A stretch of 25,767 nt of DNA from an uncultured Planctomycetaceae bacterium (GTDB lineage Bacteria; Planctomycetota; Phycisphaerae; UBA1845; UTPLA1): positions 1-25,767 of the forward strand of contig CALLKH010000053.1 of NCBI GenBank assembly GCA_938008425.1. Reading direction: 5' to 3'. Both the position numbers and the translations under genes were made by a program. Of this stretch, positions 1 to 5,978 are shown piece by piece; the first letter of the stretch is position 1; each line of letters starts with the position of its first letter. Under the pieces are notes generated by a model that was not told where the DNA came from, did not search any database, and saw nothing but the letters and a program-made list of their open reading frames with translations.

Positions 1-82
1 GTGTAAAACCGACGCGAAATCGCTATCCGGCAAAGATCGTGAGGGCTGAGATCTGGGGGGCCTCATTCATTCGTGAATTGCT

Positions 83-1765
83 CTAGATTTCGTCGAGCGT
101 GGCCTGGGCGGGTCTTGGAAACTCCGTGTGGACGACGTCCCCCACGCGGTCGATCGGGACCTGGCCCAGCTTGCCCGTGCGGCGAAGATCGATCCAGCGA
201 TGCCCTTCGCCGAAGAGCGAATACCGTCGTTGTTTGAGGACTTCATTCAGCAGGGAGGCGTCATCTGTGGCGCCCAGGTAATTGCCAAGGCCGGCGGCAT
301 TGCGAACGCGGTTGATGGCCGCCAGGACCTCATTCACGTTGGATCCAATCTGGGCTTCCGCGTAGATCAGAATGAGCTCCTCATTCCTGATGATCGGAAA
401 CGGGTCGGTGTCGAGGGCCACGACGTTGACCTGTCTGTCACCCACGAGTCCCTCGAGGGCGACGGGCACGAAGAACTCGGCCGTGGGGATGTAGGCACGG
501 GTCTTCTGTGACACCCGGAGGTCGCCGGCGATGGCATTCGAGATGAATGTCGGATGAACCGTGAACAGATCCTCGTCGGGATGGTGGAACATGGGGTTGC
601 GGGTTTCGATTGAGTAGGAATGCTTCGGTCCGGTGGACATCGAGCCGTTGATATTGAAAAAGGATCCGGCGATGCCGCTGATCGCGCCGGCCTTGTCGCC
701 CTGGTAGATGCGAACGCGCGCGGAAAGGGCGCGGTTCACCTGGCGGAATGTCGCGGGCGTGGTGAACCCGGCGAATCCGGCCGACAGGTTGAAGACGAAA
801 CTCGATCCGCCGTTGGTGAGCAGGGTGGCCGCCTCGTCGAGAAGATCCGCAATGTTCTGGAGGCTTCCCGTGAAATCGAGGAAGTTGGCCGGGTCGGGAT
901 CATCGAGCGACCCGACGGGGAGGATTCCATTCGTAAACTGGTGGTTGAAAACGAGCAGAAGCGCATAGGCCTGGATCGTTTTGGCGTAGCCCCTGATGGC
1001 GTTCTGCTGCTCCTGCGTCAGGCTTGCGCTGGTATTCTGGACGGCGGTCATCAGCGTTTCTGCATGGCGCACGGCCTTGTAGCGGGCGAGGAACGTGCGC
1101 GTGGTCAACGGGCTGTCCGGAGCCGGCGACGCGCCGAGCCTGCCGAGGAGTTCGCCGGTGTAGCGGGGGTCGTCGCCATTCAGGTTCCAGTACTCGCGTC
1201 CGACGATTCCCACGGTGTGGATGTAGTCCTTGAGGTCCTCTCTCAGAATCGACTCGAGGTCCTGGGCGAGGTTGCGAATGTCCTGGAGGCTCGGTGCGGC
1301 GCAGGTCACGTCGTTGCAGCCCTGCCCTTCGTTGAAGGTCCCACTTCTGGCGGCGCAGTCGATCTCGTCCGAATCGCGGCAGGTGCCATCGATCAGGCAG
1401 CAGGCGCCGTTCGCCGGCGGCGGCGGCGGACAACTGACATCGGTGCAGGCCTGGTCGGTGTTGAAGGCGCCGGTCATCGTGGAGCAGTCGTCGGTAGTGG
1501 TGTCGAGGCATGAGCCATCCGGCAGGCAGCAGGCGCCGGTGGCCGGCGGCGGCGGCGGACAATTGACATCGGTGCAGGCCTGGTCGGCGTTGAAGGCGCC
1601 GCTCATGGTGGAGCAGTCCTCCTCGGTGGTGTCGAGGCAGGAGCCGCCCGGCAGGCAGCATGCGCCGTTCTGGGGATCCGGTCCATTGGGCATGTTCCCG
1701 TCGCAGTCGCCGGCCGCGCCAATGGAAAAGCTCGCCAACAGGATGATTGCAGCGACTCGTTTCAT
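83..1765 (-). CDS. SusD/RagB-like secreted protein with three N-terminal Cys-rich repeats
   Basis: 560 residues. SusD/RagB proteins bind glycans or other nutrients at the outer surface and pass them to a SusC TonB-dependent channel. Residues 1-19 look like a signal peptide. Three Cys-rich units of about 43 residues follow (34-76, 77-119, 120-155), each beginning GACCL with six or more Cys; the first two end in PPPPP linkers. The rest (about 156-560) is helical and ends with typical SusD signatures: PIIRNEELILIYAEAQ, AINRVRNAAGL and RRYSLFGEGHRWIDLRR. The region before Cys21 (AAGD-C) is a poor lipobox, whereas Bacteroidota SusD proteins are normally lipoproteins. A purine-rich AAAGGG lies about 9 bases before the ATG. 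It lies 120 bases downstream of the S74 protein on the same strand and may be cotranscribed. No SusC is visible. The SusD assignment is firm; the ligand is unknown. Confidence 0.88.
   Translation of the reverse strand: MKRVAAIILLASFSIGAAGDCDGNMPNGPDPQNGACCLPGGSCLDTTEEDCSTMSGAFNADQACTDVNCPPPPPATGACCLPDGSCLDTTTDDCSTMTGAFNTDQACTDVSCPPPPPANGACCLIDGTCRDSDEIDCAARSGTFNEGQGCNDVTCAAPSLQDIRNLAQDLESILREDLKDYIHTVGIVGREYWNLNGDDPRYTGELLGRLGASPAPDSPLTTRTFLARYKAVRHAETLMTAVQNTSASLTQEQQNAIRGYAKTIQAYALLLVFNHQFTNGILPVGSLDDPDPANFLDFTGSLQNIADLLDEAATLLTNGGSSFVFNLSAGFAGFTTPATFRQVNRALSARVRIYQGDKAGAISGIAGSFFNINGSMSTGPKHSYSIETRNPMFHHPDEDLFTVHPTFISNAIAGDLRVSQKTRAYIPTAEFFVPVALEGLVGDRQVNVVALDTDPFPIIRNEELILIYAEAQIGSNVNEVLAAINRVRNAAGLGNYLGATDDASLLNEVLKQRRYSLFGEGHRWIDLRRTGKLGQVPIDRVGDVVHTEFPRPAQATLDEI
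1290..1664 (-). repeat. Tandem 129-bp coding repeat (three copies) in the SusD-like gene
   Basis: The three 43-residue Cys-rich units are encoded by a DNA repeat of period 129 bases; for example GCAGGCGCCG recurs at about 1400 and 1529. The two copies nearest the gene start are almost identical over long stretches, including the GGCGGCGGCGG run that encodes the proline linker. The third copy is shorter and diverged. Confidence 0.8.
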
Positions 1766-1885
1766 GGGTCTTGCCCTTTCAAGTTGTCAAGTTTTCGCCG
1801 GCTTCCTTGAGGGAAGTACAACCGGATGACTCTGATCGGCGGCAGCCGGCATGCGCGATGCTCGGCATGTTCCGAGTCTTCCAGG

Positions 1886-3415
1886 TCAGCGAGATGCATC
1901 TTCATTCATCAGTTCGCTCATTCTCGCCTCAAGTCGGGCGAGGCGTGCCGAGAGTTCGGCGATGCGGGCGTCCTTTTCCGCACGAAGCGCCGCGAGTTCG
2001 GCCGCCTGGGACTCAAGCCGACGATGGAGTTCCTGGATGGCCGCGAGTGCGACGCCGTCGGCGTCGATCGTGCTGATGTGCCGGTCGTCATGGCCGACGG
2101 CAAAGGCGGCGTGAAAGTCCTGTGCCACGGGTCCGATGTGGCGGATCGATTCGTCGTGGGTTTTGTAATTCCATGTCTGGATGGGAACATCCGCCAGTCG
2201 CTTGAGAATCTCGCCCGCGTCTGCGAGGCGGAAGTTCTCCTTGGCGTTGCGATCGCTCAGGTTCTGCCAGGCGCCGTCGCCGGCGGGCAGTTCGACGCCC
2301 GTCGAGAGATCATCGCTGGAGTAGAATCGCGCCCCGCCCGAGGCGCGGGCGCTGAAGGTGTTGTTGCCGAAGGAGGTCACGTCGGCGTTGGTCGAGTCGC
2401 CCCAGACGAAGGCGCCGTTGTGGTTGGCATGGGCGCGTCGGCCGGCGGCGAAGCTGTCGAGATTGTTGGCCTCGTTGTTTCGGCCGCCGGGGACGACACT
2501 GAAGCCTCCGGCAGCCACATTCGTGAGTCCGCCGCCGATCACGCCGCGATCGCCGCTCGCGTCATTGGCCTGTCCGCCGCCAACAAATGCTTCGAAACCG
2601 TCGGCGTCGTTGATCTGTCCGCCGCAGATGGTTGAGGCGACGCCGGTTGCGTCGTTGGCGAACCCGCCGCCGACGGTGGCGAGAACTGCTGTCGCGTCGT
2701 TACTCTGTCCCCCGGAAATGGTGCAATGGTTTTCGCTGGACTCGTTGCCGGTTCCCCCGCCGACGGTCGCCCCTCTGTCGGTCGCACGGTTGCCTCTGCC
2801 TCCCGCGACGGTGGCGAAGTCGCTGTCCGTGGGATCGGCATCGTCGGTGCCGGCGATGTTGTCTCCGCCTCCGCCGATCACGCCGAAATCATCGAACACG
2901 CGATTCATCGAGAATTCGTCGTTCGGGAAGGCGCGGCCGCCGCCCGAGATCGTGGCCCCGAGGACGCCGGTGTCGACGAGATTGTCCGGCGACCCGCCGA
3001 TGAGATTCGGGACTTCCGCCGTCGGCTCGAACCGCAACACGCGCTGGCCGTTGACGCGAATCTCGAACGGCTGATCGTCGATGGTGCCGATGAAGTCCGC
3101 GGCGGCGTCGGTGCCGGCGTTGCCGCCGAGCGTCCAGTAGAGGCTGTCGGTGAAGTCGGTGTCGAGGGCGACCACGCCGTCTGTAACGTTCACGCCGTCG
3201 CCTGCCGTCACCGTGGCATCGTCGCCCGGAGGTCCCTGCTCACCGGGAAGCCCCGGCGGACCCTGTTCGCCCGGCGGCCCCTGTTCGCCAGGCGGGCCGG
3301 GCTGGCCGGCTGGCGGCATCATGTCGTTCGGGTTGGGCGGGCAGGCCTGGCCGCTGAGCACGGCGACGGCCAGAACGGCCAATGCGAATTCGGCGATTCT
3401 TTTTCCGGGAGTCAT
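1886..3415 (-). CDS. Secreted collagen-like / YadA-head-like protein with C-terminal S74 intramolecular chaperone
   Basis: 509 residues from the ATG at 3415, chosen because GGAGG lies 7 bases upstream and a signal peptide starts there; the frame stays open further upstream. Order: hydrophobic leader with Cys25 (SGQAC, a weak lipobox); about ten collagen-like G-X-Y triplets (37-66, GPPGEQ type); a linker; then about 150-340 repeats of 15-16 residues of the form ATVGGGxxNxA, like trimeric autotransporter (Hep/Hag, YadA) heads; then a C-terminal S74 domain (about 385-460) with SDRNAK, and the motif IGPVAQDF; finally a coiled coil to 505. S74 domains trimerise fibres and cut themselves off at the Ser. 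Ser387 and Lys392 have the five-residue spacing of the known Ser/Lys dyad. Likely role: a trimeric surface fibre or adhesin. Related domains occur in phage tail fibres, but no other phage gene is here. Confidence 0.85.
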   Translation of the reverse strand: MTPGKRIAEFALAVLAVAVLSGQACPPNPNDMMPPAGQPGPPGEQGPPGEQGPPGLPGEQGPPGDDATVTAGDGVNVTDGVVALDTDFTDSLYWTLGGNAGTDAAADFIGTIDDQPFEIRVNGQRVLRFEPTAEVPNLIGGSPDNLVDTGVLGATISGGGRAFPNDEFSMNRVFDDFGVIGGGGDNIAGTDDADPTDSDFATVAGGRGNRATDRGATVGGGTGNESSENHCTISGGQSNDATAVLATVGGGFANDATGVASTICGGQINDADGFEAFVGGGQANDASGDRGVIGGGLTNVAAGGFSVVPGGRNNEANNLDSFAAGRRAHANHNGAFVWGDSTNADVTSFGNNTFSARASGGARFYSSDDLSTGVELPAGDGAWQNLSDRNAKENFRLADAGEILKRLADVPIQTWNYKTHDESIRHIGPVAQDFHAAFAVGHDDRHISTIDADGVALAAIQELHRRLESQAAELAALRAEKDARIAELSARLARLEARMSELMNEDASR

Positions 3416-3853
3416 GAAGAGTCCTCCATTCGTTACACGAAGGGCGACCGCATCGCGGACTGGTATCTGTCGAATGATTCTCGACCGTGCGGCGATTTGA
3501 GTCAGTGTCGAGCACGGCGATCGGCAATTTGATGCGGATCGAATGCCAGGAACCACCGGGAAGTGCATGGCCGACGGAGTCGACGAGGGCGCCGGATGCC
3601 GCGGGAACCCAGGATTCGGTGGTTTCCCTCATTTTACGAGGATGGAGCGTGATTTTCAAAGTAATTCAGGCGAAAAACGGGGCGGTGGGGGCGATTTCGT
3701 GGATGGGGCGGGGGTTGAGGAACGCCGGACCTGTCACGAGTGAGTGCCGACTTATTGGCATCTTGGAAGACTGGAACGGGCGCCATCGAATTCCTGCTGC
3801 GGGAGATCCCCGGCGGCGCGCCATCCGGCCCGCTGTAGAAGTCGGGTGAGAGG
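3416..3853. other. Intergenic region between divergent genes
   Basis: 438 bases separate the divergent S74-protein and YgbA_NO-type genes. It holds the minus-strand promoter at 3631-3659 and therefore a leader of about 210 bases for the S74 gene. Open frames crossing it look like random translation. I see no convincing plus-strand promoter, operator or RNA gene. Confidence 0.5.
3631..3659 (-). promoter_or_regulatory. Sigma70-type promoter for the S74-protein/SusD-like pair
   Basis: Read on the minus strand: TTGAAA (3659-3654), a 17-base spacer, then TAAAAT (3636-3631). Each box has five of six consensus bases and the spacing is ideal. The start would be near 3624, giving a leader of about 209 bases before the ATG at 3415. 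Confidence 0.6.
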
Positions 3854-4282
3854 ATGCGATTTGATCAGCGGGTCGATATAGTCTCGCGTATGAAAGAACC
3901 CCGGAAACTGCCGGTCGTGGAGTCGCGGCCGACCGATCGAACGATCAACCGCGATCTTCGCACGCTGGCGCAGTTCATCCGAATCTACTGCAAGCACAAG
4001 CATCCGGAGGCGCCGCGAGTCACCTTTGCGCTCAAGGGGTTCGACCTTGAAGCGCTGCGGCTGACGAAACTGGAATTGTGTGGCGGCTGCGCGAAGCTGC
4101 TCGCGCACGCGTTCGTGAAGCGGGCGCACTGTCCGTTCAACCCCAAGCCCGCGTGCAAGCACTGCCAGTCGCACTGTTACCAGCCGGTATATCGTGAGCA
4201 GATTCGCGAGGTGATGAAGTTCTCGGGCCGAAAGCTGGTTCTGTCGGGGCGGCTGGATCTGTTATTCAAGCTGCTGTTCTAG
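3854..4282 (+). CDS. YgbA_NO-family small Cys-rich protein (nitrous oxide-stimulated promoter family)
   Basis: 142 residues; a soluble protein with no signal peptide or membrane segment. It matches the YgbA_NO family pattern: YC followed by KHKH (45-50), LCGGCAKLLAHA (75-86), CPFNPKPACKHCQSHCY (93-109) and VMKFSGRKLVL (120-130). Seven Cys (46, 76, 79, 93, 101, 104, 108) with interspersed His suggest a metal or Fe-S site, which is inference. E. coli ygbA belongs to the nitric-oxide-responsive NsrR regulon; its biochemical role is not something I can state. GAGAGG directly abuts the ATG at 3854, which is too close for a normal ribosome site, so the in-frame ATG at 3890 (130 residues, nearer the usual family length) is a real alternative. 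It stands alone, divergent from the S74 gene. Confidence 0.82.
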   Translation: MRFDQRVDIVSRMKEPRKLPVVESRPTDRTINRDLRTLAQFIRIYCKHKHPEAPRVTFALKGFDLEALRLTKLELCGGCAKLLAHAFVKRAHCPFNPKPACKHCQSHCYQPVYREQIREVMKFSGRKLVLSGRLDLLFKLLF

Positions 4283-4358
4283 CGACACGGGCCGTCGGCG
4301 TCGGACGTGATTCATGTGCGATTGGATCGATGAAGAGCTTGATCCTTCGATGAATGTG

Positions 4359-4375
4359 CAACCCTTTCAGGGTTG
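4359..4375. repeat. Short perfect palindrome (7-bp stem, 3-base loop)
   Basis: CAACCCT-TTC-AGGGTTG is a perfect inverted repeat 76 bases after the YgbA_NO-type gene. There is no T-run, so it is not a normal intrinsic terminator. It sits 20 bases from a second palindrome and could be part of a dispersed REP-like element. Confidence 0.55.
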
Positions 4376-4395
4376 GATTCTCGCCTGATCCCCGC

Positions 4396-4414
4396 CCGCA
4401 GGTTGCACCTGCGG
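4396..4414. repeat. Short perfect palindrome (8-bp stem, 3-base loop)
   Basis: CCGCAGGT-TGC-ACCTGCGG is a perfect inverted repeat with no flanking T-run. With the 4359-4375 palindrome it forms a pair in about 55 bases, between the YgbA_NO-type gene and the tRNA genes. The layout resembles REP-type intergenic units; copy number cannot be judged from this window. Confidence 0.55.
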
Positions 4415-4453
4415 CTACTGACATTTGACCCCTGTCGGGCTCAGTTCATCTGA

Positions 4454-4527
4454 TGCGGCCGGCGGGATTCGAACCCGCATGCACCGAATACTCAGTTCGG
4501 CGGCTTTGCCATTTTGCCTACGGCCGC
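4454..4527 (-). tRNA. tRNA with anticodon GAG (leucine-type codons), short variable arm
   Basis: 74 bases fold as a complete class I cloverleaf: 7-bp acceptor GCGGCCG/CGGCCGC, discriminator A, TA at positions 8-9, a 17-base D-arm containing GG, 5-bp anticodon stem CCGAA/TTCGG with loop CTGAGTA, a 5-base variable loop, and T-stem GCGGG/CCCGC with loop TTCGAAT. Loop position 33 is U and the anticodon reads GAG, which would decode CUC/CUU (Leu). Bacterial tRNA-Leu normally has a long variable arm; this one does not, and position 37 is U rather than a purine. CCA is not encoded. The gene is certain as a tRNA-like fold; the amino acid charged is uncertain. Confidence 0.82.
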
Positions 4528-4530
4528 GAG

Positions 4531-4604
4531 TGACCGGGGTGGGAGTCGAACCCACAACCAGTGCGTTCTGAGCGCACCGCCTCTGCCAGTTGGGCTACCC
4601 GGTC
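4531..4604 (-). tRNA. tRNA with anticodon CAG (leucine-type codon), short variable arm
   Basis: 74 bases, three bases upstream of the GAG tRNA on the same strand and probably cotranscribed. Acceptor GACCGGG/CCCGGTC is a perfect 7-bp stem with discriminator A. D-arm GCC..GGC is 17 bases with GG. Anticodon stem GTGCG/CGCAC carries loop CTCAGAA, so the anticodon is CAG (CUG, Leu). The variable loop has 5 bases; T-stem GTGGG/CCCAC has loop TTCGACT. As with its neighbour, the leucine anticodon sits on a class I body, unlike the usual class II tRNA-Leu. CCA is not encoded. No clear promoter was found upstream. Confidence 0.85.
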
Positions 4605-4756
4605 GATGTACTGTGCGCGGACTCTCCGCGTGCGGCATGACGGTGTCATCCGCGAGGCAGTTTAGTGCGTGGTCAAGCTCCACGAGCGATTCGTCTTCGT
4701 CAGCGGTCAGACGTTTTGACTGCCTGATCAACGTCCGCCGGCGAACTCCGCGCATG

Positions 4757-4789
4757 AAAAAAGCCCGGCGATCCATGGGATCGCCGGGC
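4757..4789 (-). terminator. Intrinsic terminator (minus strand)
   Basis: GCCCGGCGATCC and GGATCGCCGGGC form a perfect 12-bp stem with loop ATG. On the minus strand the stem is followed by six T (plus-strand A-run 4757-4762). It ends the short unit that begins near 4915 and separates it from the downstream tRNA genes. Confidence 0.88.
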
Positions 4790-4816
4790 GTTCGCGACTA
4801 TTCAAAAGCTCTGTGC

Positions 4817-4882
4817 TTTCAGGCGCGGACTAAGCGATCCCCCTTTCCGGGAGCGATAGCAAACCGCTAAGCAGGCCTGAAA
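4817..4882 (-). ncRNA. Candidate structured RNA closed by an 8-bp inverted repeat
   Basis: TTTCAGGC (4817-4824) and GCCTGAAA (4875-4882) are perfectly complementary and enclose 50 bases with internal repeats (GCTTAG twice, ATCGCT twice) and smaller possible stems. The element lies within the short promoter-to-terminator unit and overlaps the 21-codon ORF. It matches no riboswitch or small RNA I can name. Confidence 0.35.
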
Positions 4883-4895
4883 ACTTGAACATCAT
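4830..4895 (-). CDS. Small ORF (21 codons) in a compact transcription unit; possible small RNA
   Basis: An ATG at 4895 opens a 21-codon frame beginning MMFKFSGLLSGLLSLP and ending at TAG (4832-4830). GAAGAGG lies 5 bases upstream of the ATG, a good ribosome site. A sigma70-like promoter is at 4922-4949 and a strong terminator at 4757-4789, so the transcript would be about 160 bases. An in-frame ATG at 4919 lies at or upstream of the predicted start site and is disfavoured. The product would be hydrophobic and amphipathic; I recognise no family. The unit also has an 8-bp inverted repeat (4817-4824 with 4875-4882), so it could be a structured small RNA with or without the peptide. Confidence 0.45.
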   Translation of the reverse strand: MMFKFSGLLSGLLSLPERGIA

Positions 4896-4921
4896 TGAAA
4901 CCTCTTCGCCTTTCAACATGT

Positions 4922-4949
4922 AGATTACCACAGGATTGCGGATAGGCAA
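4922..4949 (-). promoter_or_regulatory. Promoter of the short minus-strand unit
   Basis: Minus strand: TTGCCT (4949-4944), 16-base spacer, TAATCT (4927-4922). The start would fall near 4915, leaving about 20 bases before the ATG at 4895. Confidence 0.5.
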
Positions 4950-5036
4950 GCGAAATCTTGAGCAATGCCATCAGCGCGCGCATCAGTGGACCCATGCCAC
5001 TGACGATCGCGCGCCGCCCGGCCGGAGCGTGTGACG

Positions 5037-5774
5037 ATGCGATCGCATACACTGAAAGTGACGGCGACGATCGGCGTTTGGGTGGCGCTCGCGGCGGTGG
5101 CGCTTCACCGCGCGTCGGTCGTCGAGAAGGGTGATCAGTGGATGGGTCGAAAGTCGGTCGAGGATCGCGTCCGCGAGTTCGGGCCATTGGTCCGCGCCAG
5201 GCTCGCGCCCTGCTTCGATCGCGCCGGCGTCGGCTATCCACCGGCGCGCGTGACGCTGGTCGGCCTGAAGCAGGAGAGGGTGCTGGAGGTCTGGGTCTCG
5301 GCCCGGGCGGACGGCGCATCGCCCAAGCTGCTGAAGCGGTATCCGATCCTCGGGGCGAGCGGCCGGCTGGGGCCGAAGCTGCGCGAGGGCGACCGCCAGG
5401 TGCCGGAGGGGCTCTAGGCCATCGAATCGCTCAATCCAAACAGTGCCTACCATCTGGCATTGCGGGTAAATTATCCGAACCCCGACGATCGGTCTCGCGC
5501 GGCGGCCGAGGGGCGCCACAACCCCGGCGGCGACATCATGATCCACGGCGGCGCGCTGTCGATCGGCTGCCTGGCGGTCGGCGACGAGGCGGCGGAGGAA
5601 CTGTTCGTGCTCGCGGCCGAGACGGGGATTGAGAACATGCGGGTGATCCTGTCGCCCGTGGACTTTCGCGTGCGGGCGCTGCCGGCGGACCTGGAGGAGA
5701 TGCCGCCGTGGATGGTCGGGGTGTACGAGGAAGTGGGCCGGGCCCTGGCGGTCTATTCGAATCAGGAAATCTAG
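5037..5774 (+). pseudogene. L,D-transpeptidase (YkuD/YafK-like) interrupted by an in-frame amber codon
   Basis: One continuous frame of 246 codons contains TAG at codon 127 (5415-5417). Family members act in the periplasm with a catalytic Cys, linking or cutting peptidoglycan stem peptides or attached proteins. The N-terminus has a membrane anchor or signal (residues 1-24), then the start of the YkuD domain (VTLVGLKQERVLEVWV, RYPILGASGRLG, REGDRQVPEGL). After the TAG the same frame continues AIESLNPNSAYHLALRVNYPNP, and has IMIHGGALSIGCLAVG with His170 and Cys178, as in the YafK-type subgroup. The codon is most likely a mutated Tyr (VPEGLY in homologues, from memory). ATG 5037 is preferred over GTG 5031 because GGAG lies 9 bases upstream. 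Nonsense mutation, sequencing error and readthrough are all possible; reinitiation at TTG 5460 would lack the front of the domain. Confidence 0.8.
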
Positions 5775-5833
5775 GCGGGGTTCGGGTCGCGAGATCTTTC
5801 TCAAAATCAGTTCGAAATCGGGGACGCGATTCG

Positions 5834-5862
5834 TTGGAAACGGGATTCGGCCGCGTTAAGAT
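5834..5862 (+). promoter_or_regulatory. Possible promoter of the dockerin-ended secreted protein
   Basis: TTGGAA (5834-5839), 17-base spacer, TAAGAT (5857-5862). Each box has four of six consensus bases. It would start a leader of about 110 bases before the ATG at 5979. The rest of the gap from 5775 to 5978 shows nothing else convincing. Confidence 0.35.
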
Positions 5863-5978
5863 GTTAGCGTTCACATTCCGCGAGCCGTTTGACATGATGC
5901 GGGGCCTTCCGATCCGGGCATTCGACCGGAGCCGTGGAGATTGCCTCCATCCTTTTTTTGACCGGAGGAACTGGAAAG

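Noticed and set aside
900..1661. Arg/His/Leu-rich 253-codon minus-strand frame overlapping the SusD-like gene
   Set aside because: It is an alternative frame of the same repeats; its repeat pattern only mirrors the real frame, and the SusD frame has clear motifs.
1886..3415. Prophage remnant based on the S74 tail-fibre domain
   Set aside because: The protein has a signal peptide and YadA-type head, and no other phage structural, lysis or integrase gene is in the window.
4492..4776. 94-codon minus-strand frame ending in the tRNA genes
   Set aside because: It reads through the terminator stem and both tRNA genes, which must be RNA, so it is not a protein gene.
5415..5417. Genetic-code change with TAG as a sense codon
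   Set aside because: Several intact genes here end in TAG, and the two nearby tRNAs have CAG and GAG anticodons, not CUA.
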